In this document: positions 23,915 through 31,076 of the stretch, in pieces | Layout of the letters: every line of letters starts with the position of its first letter | Numbering within the stretch: the first letter of the stretch is position 1 | Source: Chryseobacterium bernardetii | GTDB lineage: Bacteria; Bacteroidota; Bacteroidia; Flavobacteriales; Weeksellaceae | Direction of reading: 5' to 3' | Length of the DNA: 64,000 nucleotides | Assembly: GCF_003815975.1 (NCBI RefSeq) | Contig: NZ_CP033932.1 | Coordinates: 3,019,501-3,083,500, forward strand | Position numbers and translations under genes: made by a program | The notes under the pieces: model-generated | Database searches by the model: none | What the model was told of the DNA's origin: nothing | The model's input: only the letters and a program-made list of their open reading frames with translations

Positions 23915-24544
23915 ATGAAAAAAATATCCATTCTATTTGTACTTTTTGTTGGGTTGCTTAATGCCCAGAAATTAACTTCTGATGAACTTTCTATCATCAA
24001 TCAGGGAGATGTAAATTCAGCATTGCCAATCTATCAGACTACTGATGCTCATCAGCATAAAACATTACTGAGCCTTTCTTCGGAAATCAACCCAACTGAT
24101 CCCAATACCGCTGTTTTGGTAAAAAGAATGAAAGAGTCTCTTTTCTCAACCGATGGTGGAGTAGGTATTGCGGCTCCGCAGGTAGGAATCAACAGAAAAG
24201 TAATTTGGGTACAGCGTTTTGATAAAGAGGGAACTCCTTTGGAATACTTTATCAATCCGGTCATTGTATGGAGATCTGATTTGCAGAACCTGGGACCTGA
24301 AGGAGATCTTTCAATTCCTGATTTCAGAGATCAGTTTTACAGAAGTAAAGTCATTCAGCTGGAATATGTGGATTTAAAAGGGCAGAAATATTCAGAAATT
24401 GTAGAAGGTTTCACAGCGGTGATCTTCCAGCATGAAATTGACCACCTGTTCGGAATTCTGATCTCAGACAAAAAGGAAAAAGAGAAAAATGATTCATACA
24501 AAAAAGTAGACGCCTACCAGAAAAGTGATCTCAATAAGAGATAG
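23915..24544 (+). CDS. Exported peptide deformylase homologue with a replaced metal ligand
   Basis: A 209-residue protein with an N-terminal signal peptide (residues 1-18, ending LLNAQ) in front of a peptide deformylase domain. Motif 1 is GVGIAAPQ (residues 82-89) and motif 3 is QHEIDH (172-177) with both His ligands. In motif 2 the invariant EGCLS reads EGDLS, so the metal-binding and catalytic-site Cys is Asp131 (codon 24305-24307). True deformylases are cytosolic and remove formyl groups from nascent chains. Export plus the Cys-to-Asp change argue for a different reaction or a binding role. It is probably not the housekeeping def gene, which should be elsewhere. Confidence 0.85.
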   Translation: MKKISILFVLFVGLLNAQKLTSDELSIINQGDVNSALPIYQTTDAHQHKTLLSLSSEINPTDPNTAVLVKRMKESLFSTDGGVGIAAPQVGINRKVIWVQRFDKEGTPLEYFINPVIVWRSDLQNLGPEGDLSIPDFRDQFYRSKVIQLEYVDLKGQKYSEIVEGFTAVIFQHEIDHLFGILISDKKEKEKNDSYKKVDAYQKSDLNKR

Positions 24545-24814
24545 TAATGAGTAATGACGTACCGGCTAAAAAGATCGCTTCATCCAATTGATGTATCGAT
24601 TAAGCCTTTGCTTACTCAAAATAAAGAATAGTCAAAATAAATCTTTGCGTCTAAGAAAATACGAATCATACTAATTCTTAGCTCACAAATTATTTCTCCA
24701 AACTATCCATAATCAAGCTTGATTATCTGAGAAAATCTGCGATTAAAAATAAAAATGAGCTGTTTTTATCTCAAAAAACAGCTCATTTCAAATATAATTA
24801 TAAAAAAAATTGGA
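24545..24814. other. Intergenic region, degenerate repeats
   Basis: No gene is seen in about 270 bp. A hairpin, TGAGCTGTTTT/AAAACAGCTCA (24756-24786), sits at the end of the minus-strand ohr gene and can act as its terminator. The rest holds AT-rich text with short inverted segments such as AATCAAGCTTGATT (24711-24724). Confidence 0.5.
24756..24787 (-). terminator. Terminator after ohr
   Basis: TGAGCTGTTTT pairs with AAAACAGCTCA around about eight bases. The minus strand continues with TTTTTATT, supporting termination of the ohr operon. Confidence 0.75.
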
Positions 24815-25240
24815 TTAGTCATTGTTCGTTACAGAAAGCGTAACCTCAATATTGTTTCTTGTTGCATTTGAATAGGGGCAAATCTGATGCGCTTTTTCTG
24901 TTAAAGACTGTGCTTCTTCAATAGAAACTCCAGGGATATTTACATCTAATTTTACGGCCAATCCAAAACCACCGTTTTCAATCTGTCCTATGCTTACCTG
25001 GGCAGCAACCGTAGTTTCACCTGTTTTTACTTTACCCAGACTGATTACTCTGTTCAAAGCACTGTCAAAGCATGCAGAATATCCGGCTGCAAAAAGCATT
25101 TCAGGATTGGTAAAGTTATCATTTGCGCCTCCTAAAGCCTTTGGCATCTTTACTTCAAGATCAAGGACTCCGTTTTCACTTTTTACATGGCCATTTCTTC
25201 CGCCTGTAGCAGTAACTTTTGTTGTATATAAAGTTTTCAT
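24815..25240 (-). CDS. ohr: Organic hydroperoxide resistance protein Ohr
   Basis: A 141-residue OsmC/Ohr-family peroxidase that reduces organic and fatty-acid hydroperoxides in the cytosol with lipoylated partners. The catalytic cysteines are C57 (GYSACFDS) and C121 (HQICPYSNATR). Its start overlaps the stop of the marR-type gene by 4 bp (ATGA), and it is the last gene of a nitroreductase-ohrR-ohr operon. Confidence 0.93.
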   Translation of the reverse strand: MKTLYTTKVTATGGRNGHVKSENGVLDLEVKMPKALGGANDNFTNPEMLFAAGYSACFDSALNRVISLGKVKTGETTVAAQVSIGQIENGGFGLAVKLDVNIPGVSIEEAQSLTEKAHQICPYSNATRNNIEVTLSVTNND

Positions 25241-25674
25241 TTATTTTCTATTTTGTTTAGTATTTTTAAAACTGTTTCTTTGAGTTCCAACAGTTCTTCA
25301 GGCTGTATCCCGATTTTTTTCTGGATCTTACCCGGAATTTCACAGGCTTTTTTCTGAAGCTGCCTGCCGGCTTCGGCTAAAAACACTTCAACAACTCTTT
25401 CATCCTCTTTTTTACGTTTTCTTATGATAAAACCCTTAGTCTCCAGCCTTTTGAGAAGAGGAGTAAGCGTTCCGCTATCCAGAAACAGTTTTTCTCCGAT
25501 ATGGCTTACTGTAAGTCCGTCACCATTCCATAATACCATCATCACAAGGTATTGTGGATAGGTAATATCCAGTTCATCAAGAAAAGGACGGTATAATCCG
25601 GTGATTTCCTTAGCAATTACATACAATGGGAAACAGATCTGGTTTTCCAGTTTGGGGGTATTTGAAAGTTCCAT
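25237..25674 (-). CDS. ohrR: MarR family regulator, OhrR type
   Basis: A 145-residue winged-helix regulator. C14 in ENQICFPLY corresponds to the peroxide-sensing Cys15 of OhrR. The wing and recognition helix region is LTVSHIGEKLFLDSGTLTPLLKRLE. OhrR represses ohr until this Cys is oxidised by organic peroxides. It overlaps ohr by 4 bp. Its likely operator is the perfect palindrome at 26424-26447, so it would also repress itself. Confidence 0.9.
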   Translation of the reverse strand: MELSNTPKLENQICFPLYVIAKEITGLYRPFLDELDITYPQYLVMMVLWNGDGLTVSHIGEKLFLDSGTLTPLLKRLETKGFIIRKRKKEDERVVEVFLAEAGRQLQKKACEIPGKIQKKIGIQPEELLELKETVLKILNKIENK

Positions 25675-25704
25675 AAGCTGAAGTACGAAAGATTCGTGAA
25701 GGTA

Positions 25705-26337
25705 TTACTTTTTAATGATAAACTCATCCATTGGAATACGGACTTTCTTCATAGAAGATAACCAGTCATTGGCTTCATCGCGGTATCCAAGGTATAATAA
25801 ACTCACACTTTTCAAGCCTAATTCTTTTAATCCCAGTATTTCATCCACAAGTTCATTGCTGAATCCTTCTGCTGGAGTACTGTCAATTTTAAGTTCGGCA
25901 GCCTGAGCGAGAGCAATTCCTAAGGCAATATATGTCTGGCGGGCAGTGTGTGCAAAGTGCTGTTCAGGAGTTTGGGCACCATACATCTCTTTAATTTTAT
26001 CTGTATAGCTTCCAAAACGTCCTCTTGGAAGATCCCTTACATCCGTATGGTAATCATATACTTTGTCAATTTTTTCATTGGAGTAGCTGTCCCATGCAGC
26101 AAAAACTAAAACATGAGAAGAATCTCTCATTACTTCAGGGTTCAGAGCTCCGGCAACCATTTTATCTTTTAATTCCTGATTTTCCACAACAATAATACGG
26201 AAAGGCTGTAAACCGGATGAAGTAGGAGCAAGTCTTGCTGCTTCCAGAATGGTATTTAAATCTTCGTTAGATACTTTTTTAGATGGGTCATAAGCTTTTA
26301 CAGCGTGTCTCCAGTTAAGGTCTTCTATTAATGACAT
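25705..26337 (-). CDS. NAD(P)H-dependent oxidoreductase, nitroreductase family
   Basis: A 210-residue flavoprotein of the NfsB-like nitroreductase family. LNWRHAVKAYDPSK at residues 7-20, RLAPTSSGLQPFRIIVVEN near 35-53 and GLKSVSLLYLGYRD near the C-terminus are typical FMN-site and dimer segments. It reduces nitro compounds or quinones using NAD(P)H. First gene of the ohr operon (30 bp to ohrR), so it should be induced by organic peroxides. Confidence 0.87.
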   Translation of the reverse strand: MSLIEDLNWRHAVKAYDPSKKVSNEDLNTILEAARLAPTSSGLQPFRIIVVENQELKDKMVAGALNPEVMRDSSHVLVFAAWDSYSNEKIDKVYDYHTDVRDLPRGRFGSYTDKIKEMYGAQTPEQHFAHTARQTYIALGIALAQAAELKIDSTPAEGFSNELVDEILGLKELGLKSVSLLYLGYRDEANDWLSSMKKVRIPMDEFIIKK

Positions 26338-26410
26338 TTTCTTTTATTTTAAAATTAAACTGTTTGCAATTATTGAGTTCCAAATTTTATTTTGTGATCA
26401 TTTAACTATG

Positions 26411-26440
26411 CAAATATACAAGCAATTAAATTGCGCGCAA
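26411..26440 (-). promoter_or_regulatory. Promoter of the nitroreductase-ohrR-ohr operon
   Basis: On the minus strand TTG (26438-26440) is followed after exactly 19 bp by TATATTTG (26411-26418), an ideal Bacteroidota promoter. The -33 element lies inside the OhrR-like palindrome. Confidence 0.78.
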
Positions 26441-26447
26441 TTTAATT
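26424..26447 (-). promoter_or_regulatory. OhrR-like operator, perfect 24-bp palindrome
   Basis: The half-site AATTAAATTGCG is followed by its exact reverse complement. The known OhrR operators have the same AATT-rich inverted layout, for example CAATTAAATTG in Bacillus subtilis. It covers the -33 region of the operon containing ohrR. Confidence 0.78.
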
Positions 26448-26584
26448 TTGAAAGATTTTATTGATGACTATTATTTATTTTATAAAAAATGAGTGGAATG
26501 GATAATCTGTTTTCAGCATGATTCGGATTTTTTTTTGCCATGAGGATTCCAATCTTTGTAACAGAATTTTAAAACTAAAAAATA

Positions 26585-27337
26585 ATGCAGAGATTTAAAG
26601 ACAAAACAGCAGTTATTACAGGTGGAACTAACGGAATGGGTTTAGCTACCGCTCAGAAATTTATAGAAGAAGGTGGCCGTGTTATTATTACCGGCAGAAG
26701 TGAACAAACAGTTAATAATGCTTTGGAAGAATTAGGGGGGAACGCTTTTGGAATTATTTCTGATGCAGGGAATATGAAGGACTTATTGGGTTTACAAGAA
26801 GAGGTAAGAAAATATACTGATCAAATTGATGTTATTTTCGCCAATGCAGGCTATGGTAAATTTGCTCCTGTTGAAAACGTTGATGAGAACCATTTTGATG
26901 AACTCTTTAATGTATTGGCAAAAGGTTCTTTTTTTACCGTTCAGCAGTTATTACCATTAATGAAAGCAGGAAGCTCAGTTATTTTTAATACTTCTATTGC
27001 TACAGAGATTGCTATGAATAGTTTTTCAGTATATTCAGCAGCTAAATCTGCGGTGCAGTCATTCATTAAAACATTTGCAGTAGAACTTACAGAGCGGGGA
27101 ATCCGTGTGAACGGAGTAAGCCCGGGACATATCAAGACCAATATTTTTAACAATACAGGGCTTGCTCCTGAGCAGATTGAAGTGGCGGTTCAGGATATTA
27201 TTCCTACAATACCTTTTAAAAGGCAGGGGAATCCTGAGGAAATTGCCAGTGTAGTTCTATTTCTTGCTTCAGAAGAAGCATCCTATATTCATGGTGCGGA
27301 AGTGAAGGTGGATGCCGGAATATCTGTTATAAGATAA
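26585..27337 (+). CDS. SDR family oxidoreductase
   Basis: A 250-residue classical short-chain dehydrogenase/reductase. The cofactor loop TGGTNGMG is at residues 12-19, NAG near 87-89, and the catalytic Ser137, Tyr150 and Lys154 are intact (YSAAK). The PGHIKTNIF segment and the GAEVKVDAGIS end are typical. It is divergent from the ohr operon with 247 bp between them, so partial co-regulation is possible. The substrate is unknown. Confidence 0.87.
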   Translation: MQRFKDKTAVITGGTNGMGLATAQKFIEEGGRVIITGRSEQTVNNALEELGGNAFGIISDAGNMKDLLGLQEEVRKYTDQIDVIFANAGYGKFAPVENVDENHFDELFNVLAKGSFFTVQQLLPLMKAGSSVIFNTSIATEIAMNSFSVYSAAKSAVQSFIKTFAVELTERGIRVNGVSPGHIKTNIFNNTGLAPEQIEVAVQDIIPTIPFKRQGNPEEIASVVLFLASEEASYIHGAEVKVDAGISVIR

Positions 27338-27347
27338 TCGGGCAGAA

Positions 27348-27659
27348 TTATTTCACTTCATTGATCTCTTTGATCATATTGGTTTTATTTTCAACACCTA
27401 TATTATAAATGTTACCTTTTTTAAAACTTAGATTAACCTTTTCCATCAACGTTTTATAGTCAGAAGATTTTTTTGACAGGTAAAAAACCTGTGCGCTTAT
27501 TCCAATGGCCACACGAACAACTTCGTCCGGTCTATCAGGATCTTCAAGGATATTAGTGATGGTAGCGTTATTGTACCAGGTTAATTTCTGGGATTCTGAA
27601 TGGGAAGAACAGGATGTAATCATGACAAACACTAATAATAAATAAGTCCAGGCTTTCAT
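27348..27659 (-). CDS. Small hypothetical lipoprotein
   Basis: A 103-residue lipoprotein beginning MKAWTYLLLVFVMITSCSS, with the lipobox Cys at residue 17. A start 11 codons upstream is open but would spoil the signal peptide. The mature ~85 residues have no family that I recognise. It may share a transcript with the protein-glutaminase gene 70 bp upstream. Confidence 0.65.
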   Translation of the reverse strand: MKAWTYLLLVFVMITSCSSHSESQKLTWYNNATITNILEDPDRPDEVVRVAIGISAQVFYLSKKSSDYKTLMEKVNLSFKKGNIYNIGVENKTNMIKEINEVK

Positions 27660-27729
27660 AATAATAAATTGTTGAGTAAAAAGCTCCTGCAATATATAAA
27701 TAATTGCAGGAGCTCTATAAAAAAGTTAG

Positions 27730-28689
27730 TTAGAATCCACAATGTGCAGTACTAGGTACCGGAGCAGAACAGCCTGAAAGAGCTGAGAATGCCGTTAAAG
27801 TACAATTGGTATTTACCAGATTGTTATCATATAGTAAAGATCCCGATGGACTTCTGTAATAAACATTCCCTGCCGTATTGGCATAAGAAGAAACAGAAGT
27901 AGAACCACAGGTAGAATTGGTACAGGCAGCTCTCCATGCAGTATCGGTGATAGGACCTGTTGAATTGAGAGAAGGGTCAATAATTCTTTTTTCAACAATA
28001 CCTGAAGCATTTTTAAAGCTTACCAATACGGCAACATGATATACCCATGACACACAGCAGGTACCGGTAGAAGCTCTTAAATTACCATATACAAATTGCT
28101 TTTCACACTCATATCCGGCATTGTTTAAGATCTGTCTCATTTTGTGAGCTCTTGCATAGCACCCGTCTACAGGGTATCTGAATGTGATGCATGGAGAAGA
28201 AGCTGTAGAAGTTCCGCAAGACTGGTTTTTGATTTGAGTAAATAAACTGTTTAAAGTAGCCAAATCCGGTATAACACTGGCCAATTTTCTGTTTGCCCCA
28301 TCTTCTGTTTTTATTTCTTTGGTTAAAGAAGATTTAAAGAAACGGATGTCTTCCAGTGTAGGGCTGTCTACTTTAGCAATTTCATTGGAGTTAGCTTTAA
28401 GAAAAATATGAACCGGAGATTCATTTTTCACGGCCTCACTGATCATGGAAATGTAAGCTTCGTTTTCCTTAGTGTCTTTAATTTCGTAAGGCTGTGCGGA
28501 AAGGATAAAGGAAACTTTATAGCTTGTTCCTTCTTTATTGATTCCTACCGGAACAGTTCTTCCGAACTCTTTCATAGCAATTTCTTTGGATTGCGGATTT
28601 ACGGTTTCCTGATTCGCGTTGGAATCTGAACAGGAGTTGATGGACAGTACTGATATAAATACCATCATGGATAGCAAAAATTTTTTCAT
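27730..28689 (-). CDS. Protein-glutaminase (protein glutamine deamidase) precursor
   Basis: A 319-residue prepro-enzyme that deamidates glutamine side chains in proteins and peptides (EC 3.5.1.44). The signal peptide has a lipobox-like INSC. The pro-region includes GRTVPVGINKEG and ESPVHIFLKANSNEI. The mature part starts LASVIPDLATL and is 184 residues long, closely following my memory of the 185-residue Chryseobacterium proteolyticum enzyme. The triad in mature numbering is Cys42 (codon 28159-28161), His83 and Asp103, all present, with many extra Cys for disulfides. I start at MKKFLLSMM by analogy; upstream ATGs at 28698 and 28743 are open. An IS3 element lies 159 bp upstream but leaves the promoter intact. 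Confidence 0.92.
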   Translation of the reverse strand: MKKFLLSMMVFISVLSINSCSDSNANQETVNPQSKEIAMKEFGRTVPVGINKEGTSYKVSFILSAQPYEIKDTKENEAYISMISEAVKNESPVHIFLKANSNEIAKVDSPTLEDIRFFKSSLTKEIKTEDGANRKLASVIPDLATLNSLFTQIKNQSCGTSTASSPCITFRYPVDGCYARAHKMRQILNNAGYECEKQFVYGNLRASTGTCCVSWVYHVAVLVSFKNASGIVEKRIIDPSLNSTGPITDTAWRAACTNSTCGSTSVSSYANTAGNVYYRSPSGSLLYDNNLVNTNCTLTAFSALSGCSAPVPSTAHCGF

Positions 28690-28739
28690 AGTTCTCATAT
28701 TTTGGTGGTTAATGATTTTTCTAAACAGTATTTTGTTAT

Positions 28740-28753
28740 TCACTATTTAGTGA
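28740..28753. promoter_or_regulatory. Small inverted repeat in the protein-glutaminase leader
   Basis: TCACTA-TT-TAGTGA is a perfect palindrome between the -7 box and the start codon. It may be an operator or an mRNA hairpin. Confidence 0.4.
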
Positions 28754-28773
28754 TATTAAAATTATGAAAAATT

Positions 28774-28781
28774 CAAATATA
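28774..28781 (-). promoter_or_regulatory. -7 box for the protein-glutaminase gene
   Basis: TATATTTG on the minus strand. A TTG about 16 bp upstream may be the -33 element. The leader would be about 75-80 nt. Confidence 0.5.
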
Positions 28782-28832
28782 TGCAAGTAATTTTTTTCAA
28801 AAAATAATCAATATTTAAAAATTGCTTATAAA

Positions 28833-28846
28833 AAAATCCCTATGTA
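28833..28846. terminator. Left arm of the lipB terminator split by the IS element
   Basis: AAAATCCCTATGTA is the exact reverse complement of 30286-30299 on the other side of the IS. Joined, they make a 14-bp stem with a five-base loop. In the present sequence the arms are 1.44 kb apart. Confidence 0.8.
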
Positions 28847-28848
28847 TC
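28846..28848. repeat. Target site duplication, left copy (ATC)
   Basis: ATC immediately before the left IS end; the partner is at 30280-30282. Three-base duplications are usual for the IS3 family. Confidence 0.7.
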
Positions 28849-28873
28849 TGGACTGCCCCCAAAAAGTTAGACA
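28849..28873 (+). repeat. Left terminal inverted repeat of the IS element
   Basis: 25 bp beginning TGGACTGCCCCC and ending GTTAGACA; pairs with 30255-30279 at 21 of 25 positions. Confidence 0.85.
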
Positions 28874-28893
28874 CTTTTTAGGGGCATTTTTTT

Positions 28894-29421
28894 ATGTATA
28901 GAAAAGAAAAATTTAGCGTTGCTTTCAAATTAGAATGTATTAACCTCCACAAAAATTCTCATCGTTCAATTGGATCTATAGCAACAGAGAAAGGATTTAA
29001 CGAAAGTAATCTACGCAAGTGGATGGGCTTTTATAATAAGTACGGAATCTCGGGTTTACAACCAAGAAGAAATAAGATCTATTCTGTGAATTTCAAGGTT
29101 AAAGTTTTAAAAACTATCGAAATAGAACATATCTCACAAAGAGAAGCATGTATCCGATTTGATATCGCAGCTCAATCTACCGTGCTGAATTGGCAAAGGG
29201 ATTACGAAAAAAGTGGTATTTTAGGATTAAAGAATAAACCTAAAGGAAGGCCCTGTATTATGAGTGATTACAAGCGTAAAAAAAGAAAGTCTGATAAGCC
29301 ATTGACCAGAGAAGAAGAACTTTTATTGGAAAACGAAAGATTGCGAGCTGAAATTGATTTTCTAAAAAAGTTAGACGCCTTAACTCTCAAAAAGAACAAG
29401 CAGAGGCCATCGAAGGATTAA
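28894..29421 (+). CDS. IS3-family OrfA (transposase subunit, helix-turn-helix)
   Basis: A 175-residue basic protein with two helix-turn-helix regions (SIGSIATEKGFNESNLRKW and SQREACIRFDIAAQSTVLNW) and a leucine-zipper-like C-terminus (EEELLLENERLRAEIDFLKKL). It corresponds to OrfA of the IS150 group. The slippery heptamer A AAA AAG at 29364-29370 allows a -1 shift into the orfB frame, which would make a fusion transposase of about 452 residues from 28894 to 30251. Confidence 0.87.
   Translation: MYRKEKFSVAFKLECINLHKNSHRSIGSIATEKGFNESNLRKWMGFYNKYGISGLQPRRNKIYSVNFKVKVLKTIEIEHISQREACIRFDIAAQSTVLNWQRDYEKSGILGLKNKPKGRPCIMSDYKRKKRKSDKPLTREEELLLENERLRAEIDFLKKLDALTLKKNKQRPSKD
29364..29370 (+). promoter_or_regulatory. 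Programmed -1 frameshift heptamer
   Basis: A AAA AAG in the orfA frame. After the slip, the orfB frame reads V-R-R-L-N-S-Q-K and continues into the integrase without a stop; the last stops in that frame are at 29349 and 29355, upstream of the heptamer. Confidence 0.8.
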
Positions 29422-29462
29422 GGCGAAAATATAATCTGTCGCTCCTGCTGGATTGTACAGGT

Positions 29463-30251
29463 ATGGCCAGAAGTAGTTTCTATTACCATCAGAAAGCTCT
29501 TAATAAAAAGGATAAGTATGGAAAAGTAAAAACTTTGATCAAACAGATTTATCATAGGCATAAAGGTCGATTTGGATACCGTCGTATTACTTTGATGATG
29601 AAACAGCAAGGAATTGTAATTAATCATAAAACGGTCTTAAGACTAATGAAGGCACTGGGATTGAAAAGTATCATTAGGGTTAAGAAATACAGATCTTACC
29701 GGGGAGAGCAAGGCAGGATAGCACCAAATATTCTGGAGAGGAACTTTAAGGCAGATCAGCCAAACAGAAAATGGGCCACTGATGTGACAGAGTTTAACGT
29801 ATCAGGCAGTAAATTGTATCTTTCGCCGATAATTGACCTTTACAATGGCGAGATTATCAGTTATGATCTCTCGGAAAGGCCTGTCTTTGCGCAGGTTATG
29901 AATATGCTCAAAAAAGGGTTTAGAAAGATTAAGAATACTGAAAACCTCATTATCCACTCTGATCAAGGCTGGCAATATCAAATGAAAACCTATCAGCACA
30001 TGTTAAAAGAAAAAGGCATTATCCAAAGTATGTCCCGCAAAGGAAACTGCCTTGATAATGCGGTAATAGAAAACTTCTTTGGAACTTTAAAATCTGAAAT
30101 GTTCTATATTAAGAAATTTAAAACCATTGATGAACTCAAAAAAGAAATAAAGAAGTATATCAATTACTATAATAACGACAGAATAAGACTTAATCTAAAA
30201 GGAAAGAGTCCGGTACAGTACCGAACTCTTTCATATAATAATATTGTTTAA
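29463..30251 (+). CDS. IS3-family OrfB (DDE integrase)
   Basis: A 262-residue reading from the first ATG, though the frame is open from 29358 and is probably translated mainly as the C-terminal part of OrfAB. It contains the HTH_21 segment (RHKGRFGYRRITLMM) and the rve catalytic core: D in KWATDVTEF, D in IIHSDQGWQYQ, and E in CLDNAVIENFFGTLKSE, with the family Lys/Arg after it. All catalytic residues are present. Confidence 0.9.
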   Translation: MARSSFYYHQKALNKKDKYGKVKTLIKQIYHRHKGRFGYRRITLMMKQQGIVINHKTVLRLMKALGLKSIIRVKKYRSYRGEQGRIAPNILERNFKADQPNRKWATDVTEFNVSGSKLYLSPIIDLYNGEIISYDLSERPVFAQVMNMLKKGFRKIKNTENLIIHSDQGWQYQMKTYQHMLKEKGIIQSMSRKGNCLDNAVIENFFGTLKSEMFYIKKFKTIDELKKEIKKYINYYNNDRIRLNLKGKSPVQYRTLSYNNIV

Positions 30252-30254
30252 TTT

Positions 30255-30279
30255 TGTCTAAACTTTTGGGTGCAGTCTA
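30255..30279 (-). repeat. Right terminal inverted repeat of the IS element
   Basis: On the minus strand it begins TAGACTGCACCC and ends TTTAGACA, matching the left end at 21 of 25 positions. Confidence 0.85.
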
Positions 30280-30285
30280 ATCGGC

Positions 30286-30299
30286 TACATAGGGATTTT
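30286..30299. terminator. Right arm of the split lipB terminator
   Basis: TACATAGGGATTTT, the exact reverse complement of 28833-28846. It lies just beyond the lipB stop, in the position of its terminator. Confidence 0.8.
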
Positions 30300-30316
30300 A
30301 ATATTTTAAATTAATT

Positions 30317-31045
30317 TTATTTGTAAATCAGTTCGGCCTGAAATACATCAGCGAAATGTTTTCTGATCTTTGCTTTTACCTCTTCCATTTCTTCCGGAGT
30401 GAGCTCTCTCTCAAGTTCTCTTTTTAAAGAAGTAACCTGTTTGTCTTTAATTCCGCACGGAATAATATATTCAAAGTAACGCATATCGGTATTCACATTC
30501 AATGCAAAACCGTGTAAGGTTACCCATCGGGAAGCTTTTACTCCCATAGCACAGATCTTTCTGGCATAAGGTTTTCCAACATCCAGCCAGACACCTGTTT
30601 CTCCCTGGGAACGTTCTCCTTTCAATCCATATTCACCAATGGTTCTGATAATCACTTCTTCAAGATTTCTCATATATAAATGAATATCTGTAAAAAAATT
30701 CTCAAGGTCAAGAACAGGATAACCTACAATCTGGCCATAACCATGGTAAGTAATATCTCCACCACGATTGGTTTTTACATAGGTAGCTTCAATTTCCTTC
30801 AGTTTATCCATTCCTGCAAGCAAATTTTCTTCGTGCCCGCTTTTTCCCAGTGTGTATACATGAGGATGTTCTACAAAAAGAAGATGGTTCGGGGTAGTGA
30901 TATGCTGTTCTGCAGGCAGGTCGCGATTCTTGATTTTAGTATCAATAATATCCTTCATCAGTTTCTCCTGATAATCCCATGCGGGCTGATATTCCTTAAT
31001 TCCTAAATCTTCAAATTCTACTGCTTTATTTTGATTTGTATTCAT
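30317..31045 (-). CDS. lipB: Octanoyl-[ACP]:protein N-octanoyltransferase LipB
   Basis: A 242-residue enzyme that moves octanoyl groups from acyl carrier protein to lipoyl domains, the first step of lipoate synthesis. Signatures are VEHPHVYTLGKSG, RGGDITYHGYGQIVGYPVLDL (two adjoining segments), the catalytic Cys in KICAMGVKASRW and the Lys six residues further. It follows trpA after 31 bp on the same strand and may be read through from the trp operon. Its terminator has been split by an IS insertion, so transcripts may run into the element. Confidence 0.93.
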   Translation of the reverse strand: MNTNQNKAVEFEDLGIKEYQPAWDYQEKLMKDIIDTKIKNRDLPAEQHITTPNHLLFVEHPHVYTLGKSGHEENLLAGMDKLKEIEATYVKTNRGGDITYHGYGQIVGYPVLDLENFFTDIHLYMRNLEEVIIRTIGEYGLKGERSQGETGVWLDVGKPYARKICAMGVKASRWVTLHGFALNVNTDMRYFEYIIPCGIKDKQVTSLKRELERELTPEEMEEVKAKIRKHFADVFQAELIYK

Positions 31046-31076
31046 TTTAATTTTTGATATACAAATTTAGTGAATT

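Larger units (their letters stand above)
28849..30279 (+). mobile_element. IS3-family insertion sequence (IS150-like), 1431 bp
   Basis: Two overlapping-frame ORFs encode a helix-turn-helix protein and a DDE integrase. The ends are imperfect inverted repeats: TGGACTGCCCCC... on the left and, read inward, TAGACTGCACCC... on the right, matching at 21 of 25 positions. A 3-bp target duplication, ATC, flanks it (28846-28848 and 30280-30282). It appears complete and potentially active. It sits in the loop of a former terminator. Confidence 0.9.

Noticed and set aside
28690..28743. Longer N-terminus for protein-glutaminase (ATGs at 28698 and 28743)
   Set aside because: They would put a polar stretch before the signal peptide; the known homologue begins at the Met chosen here.
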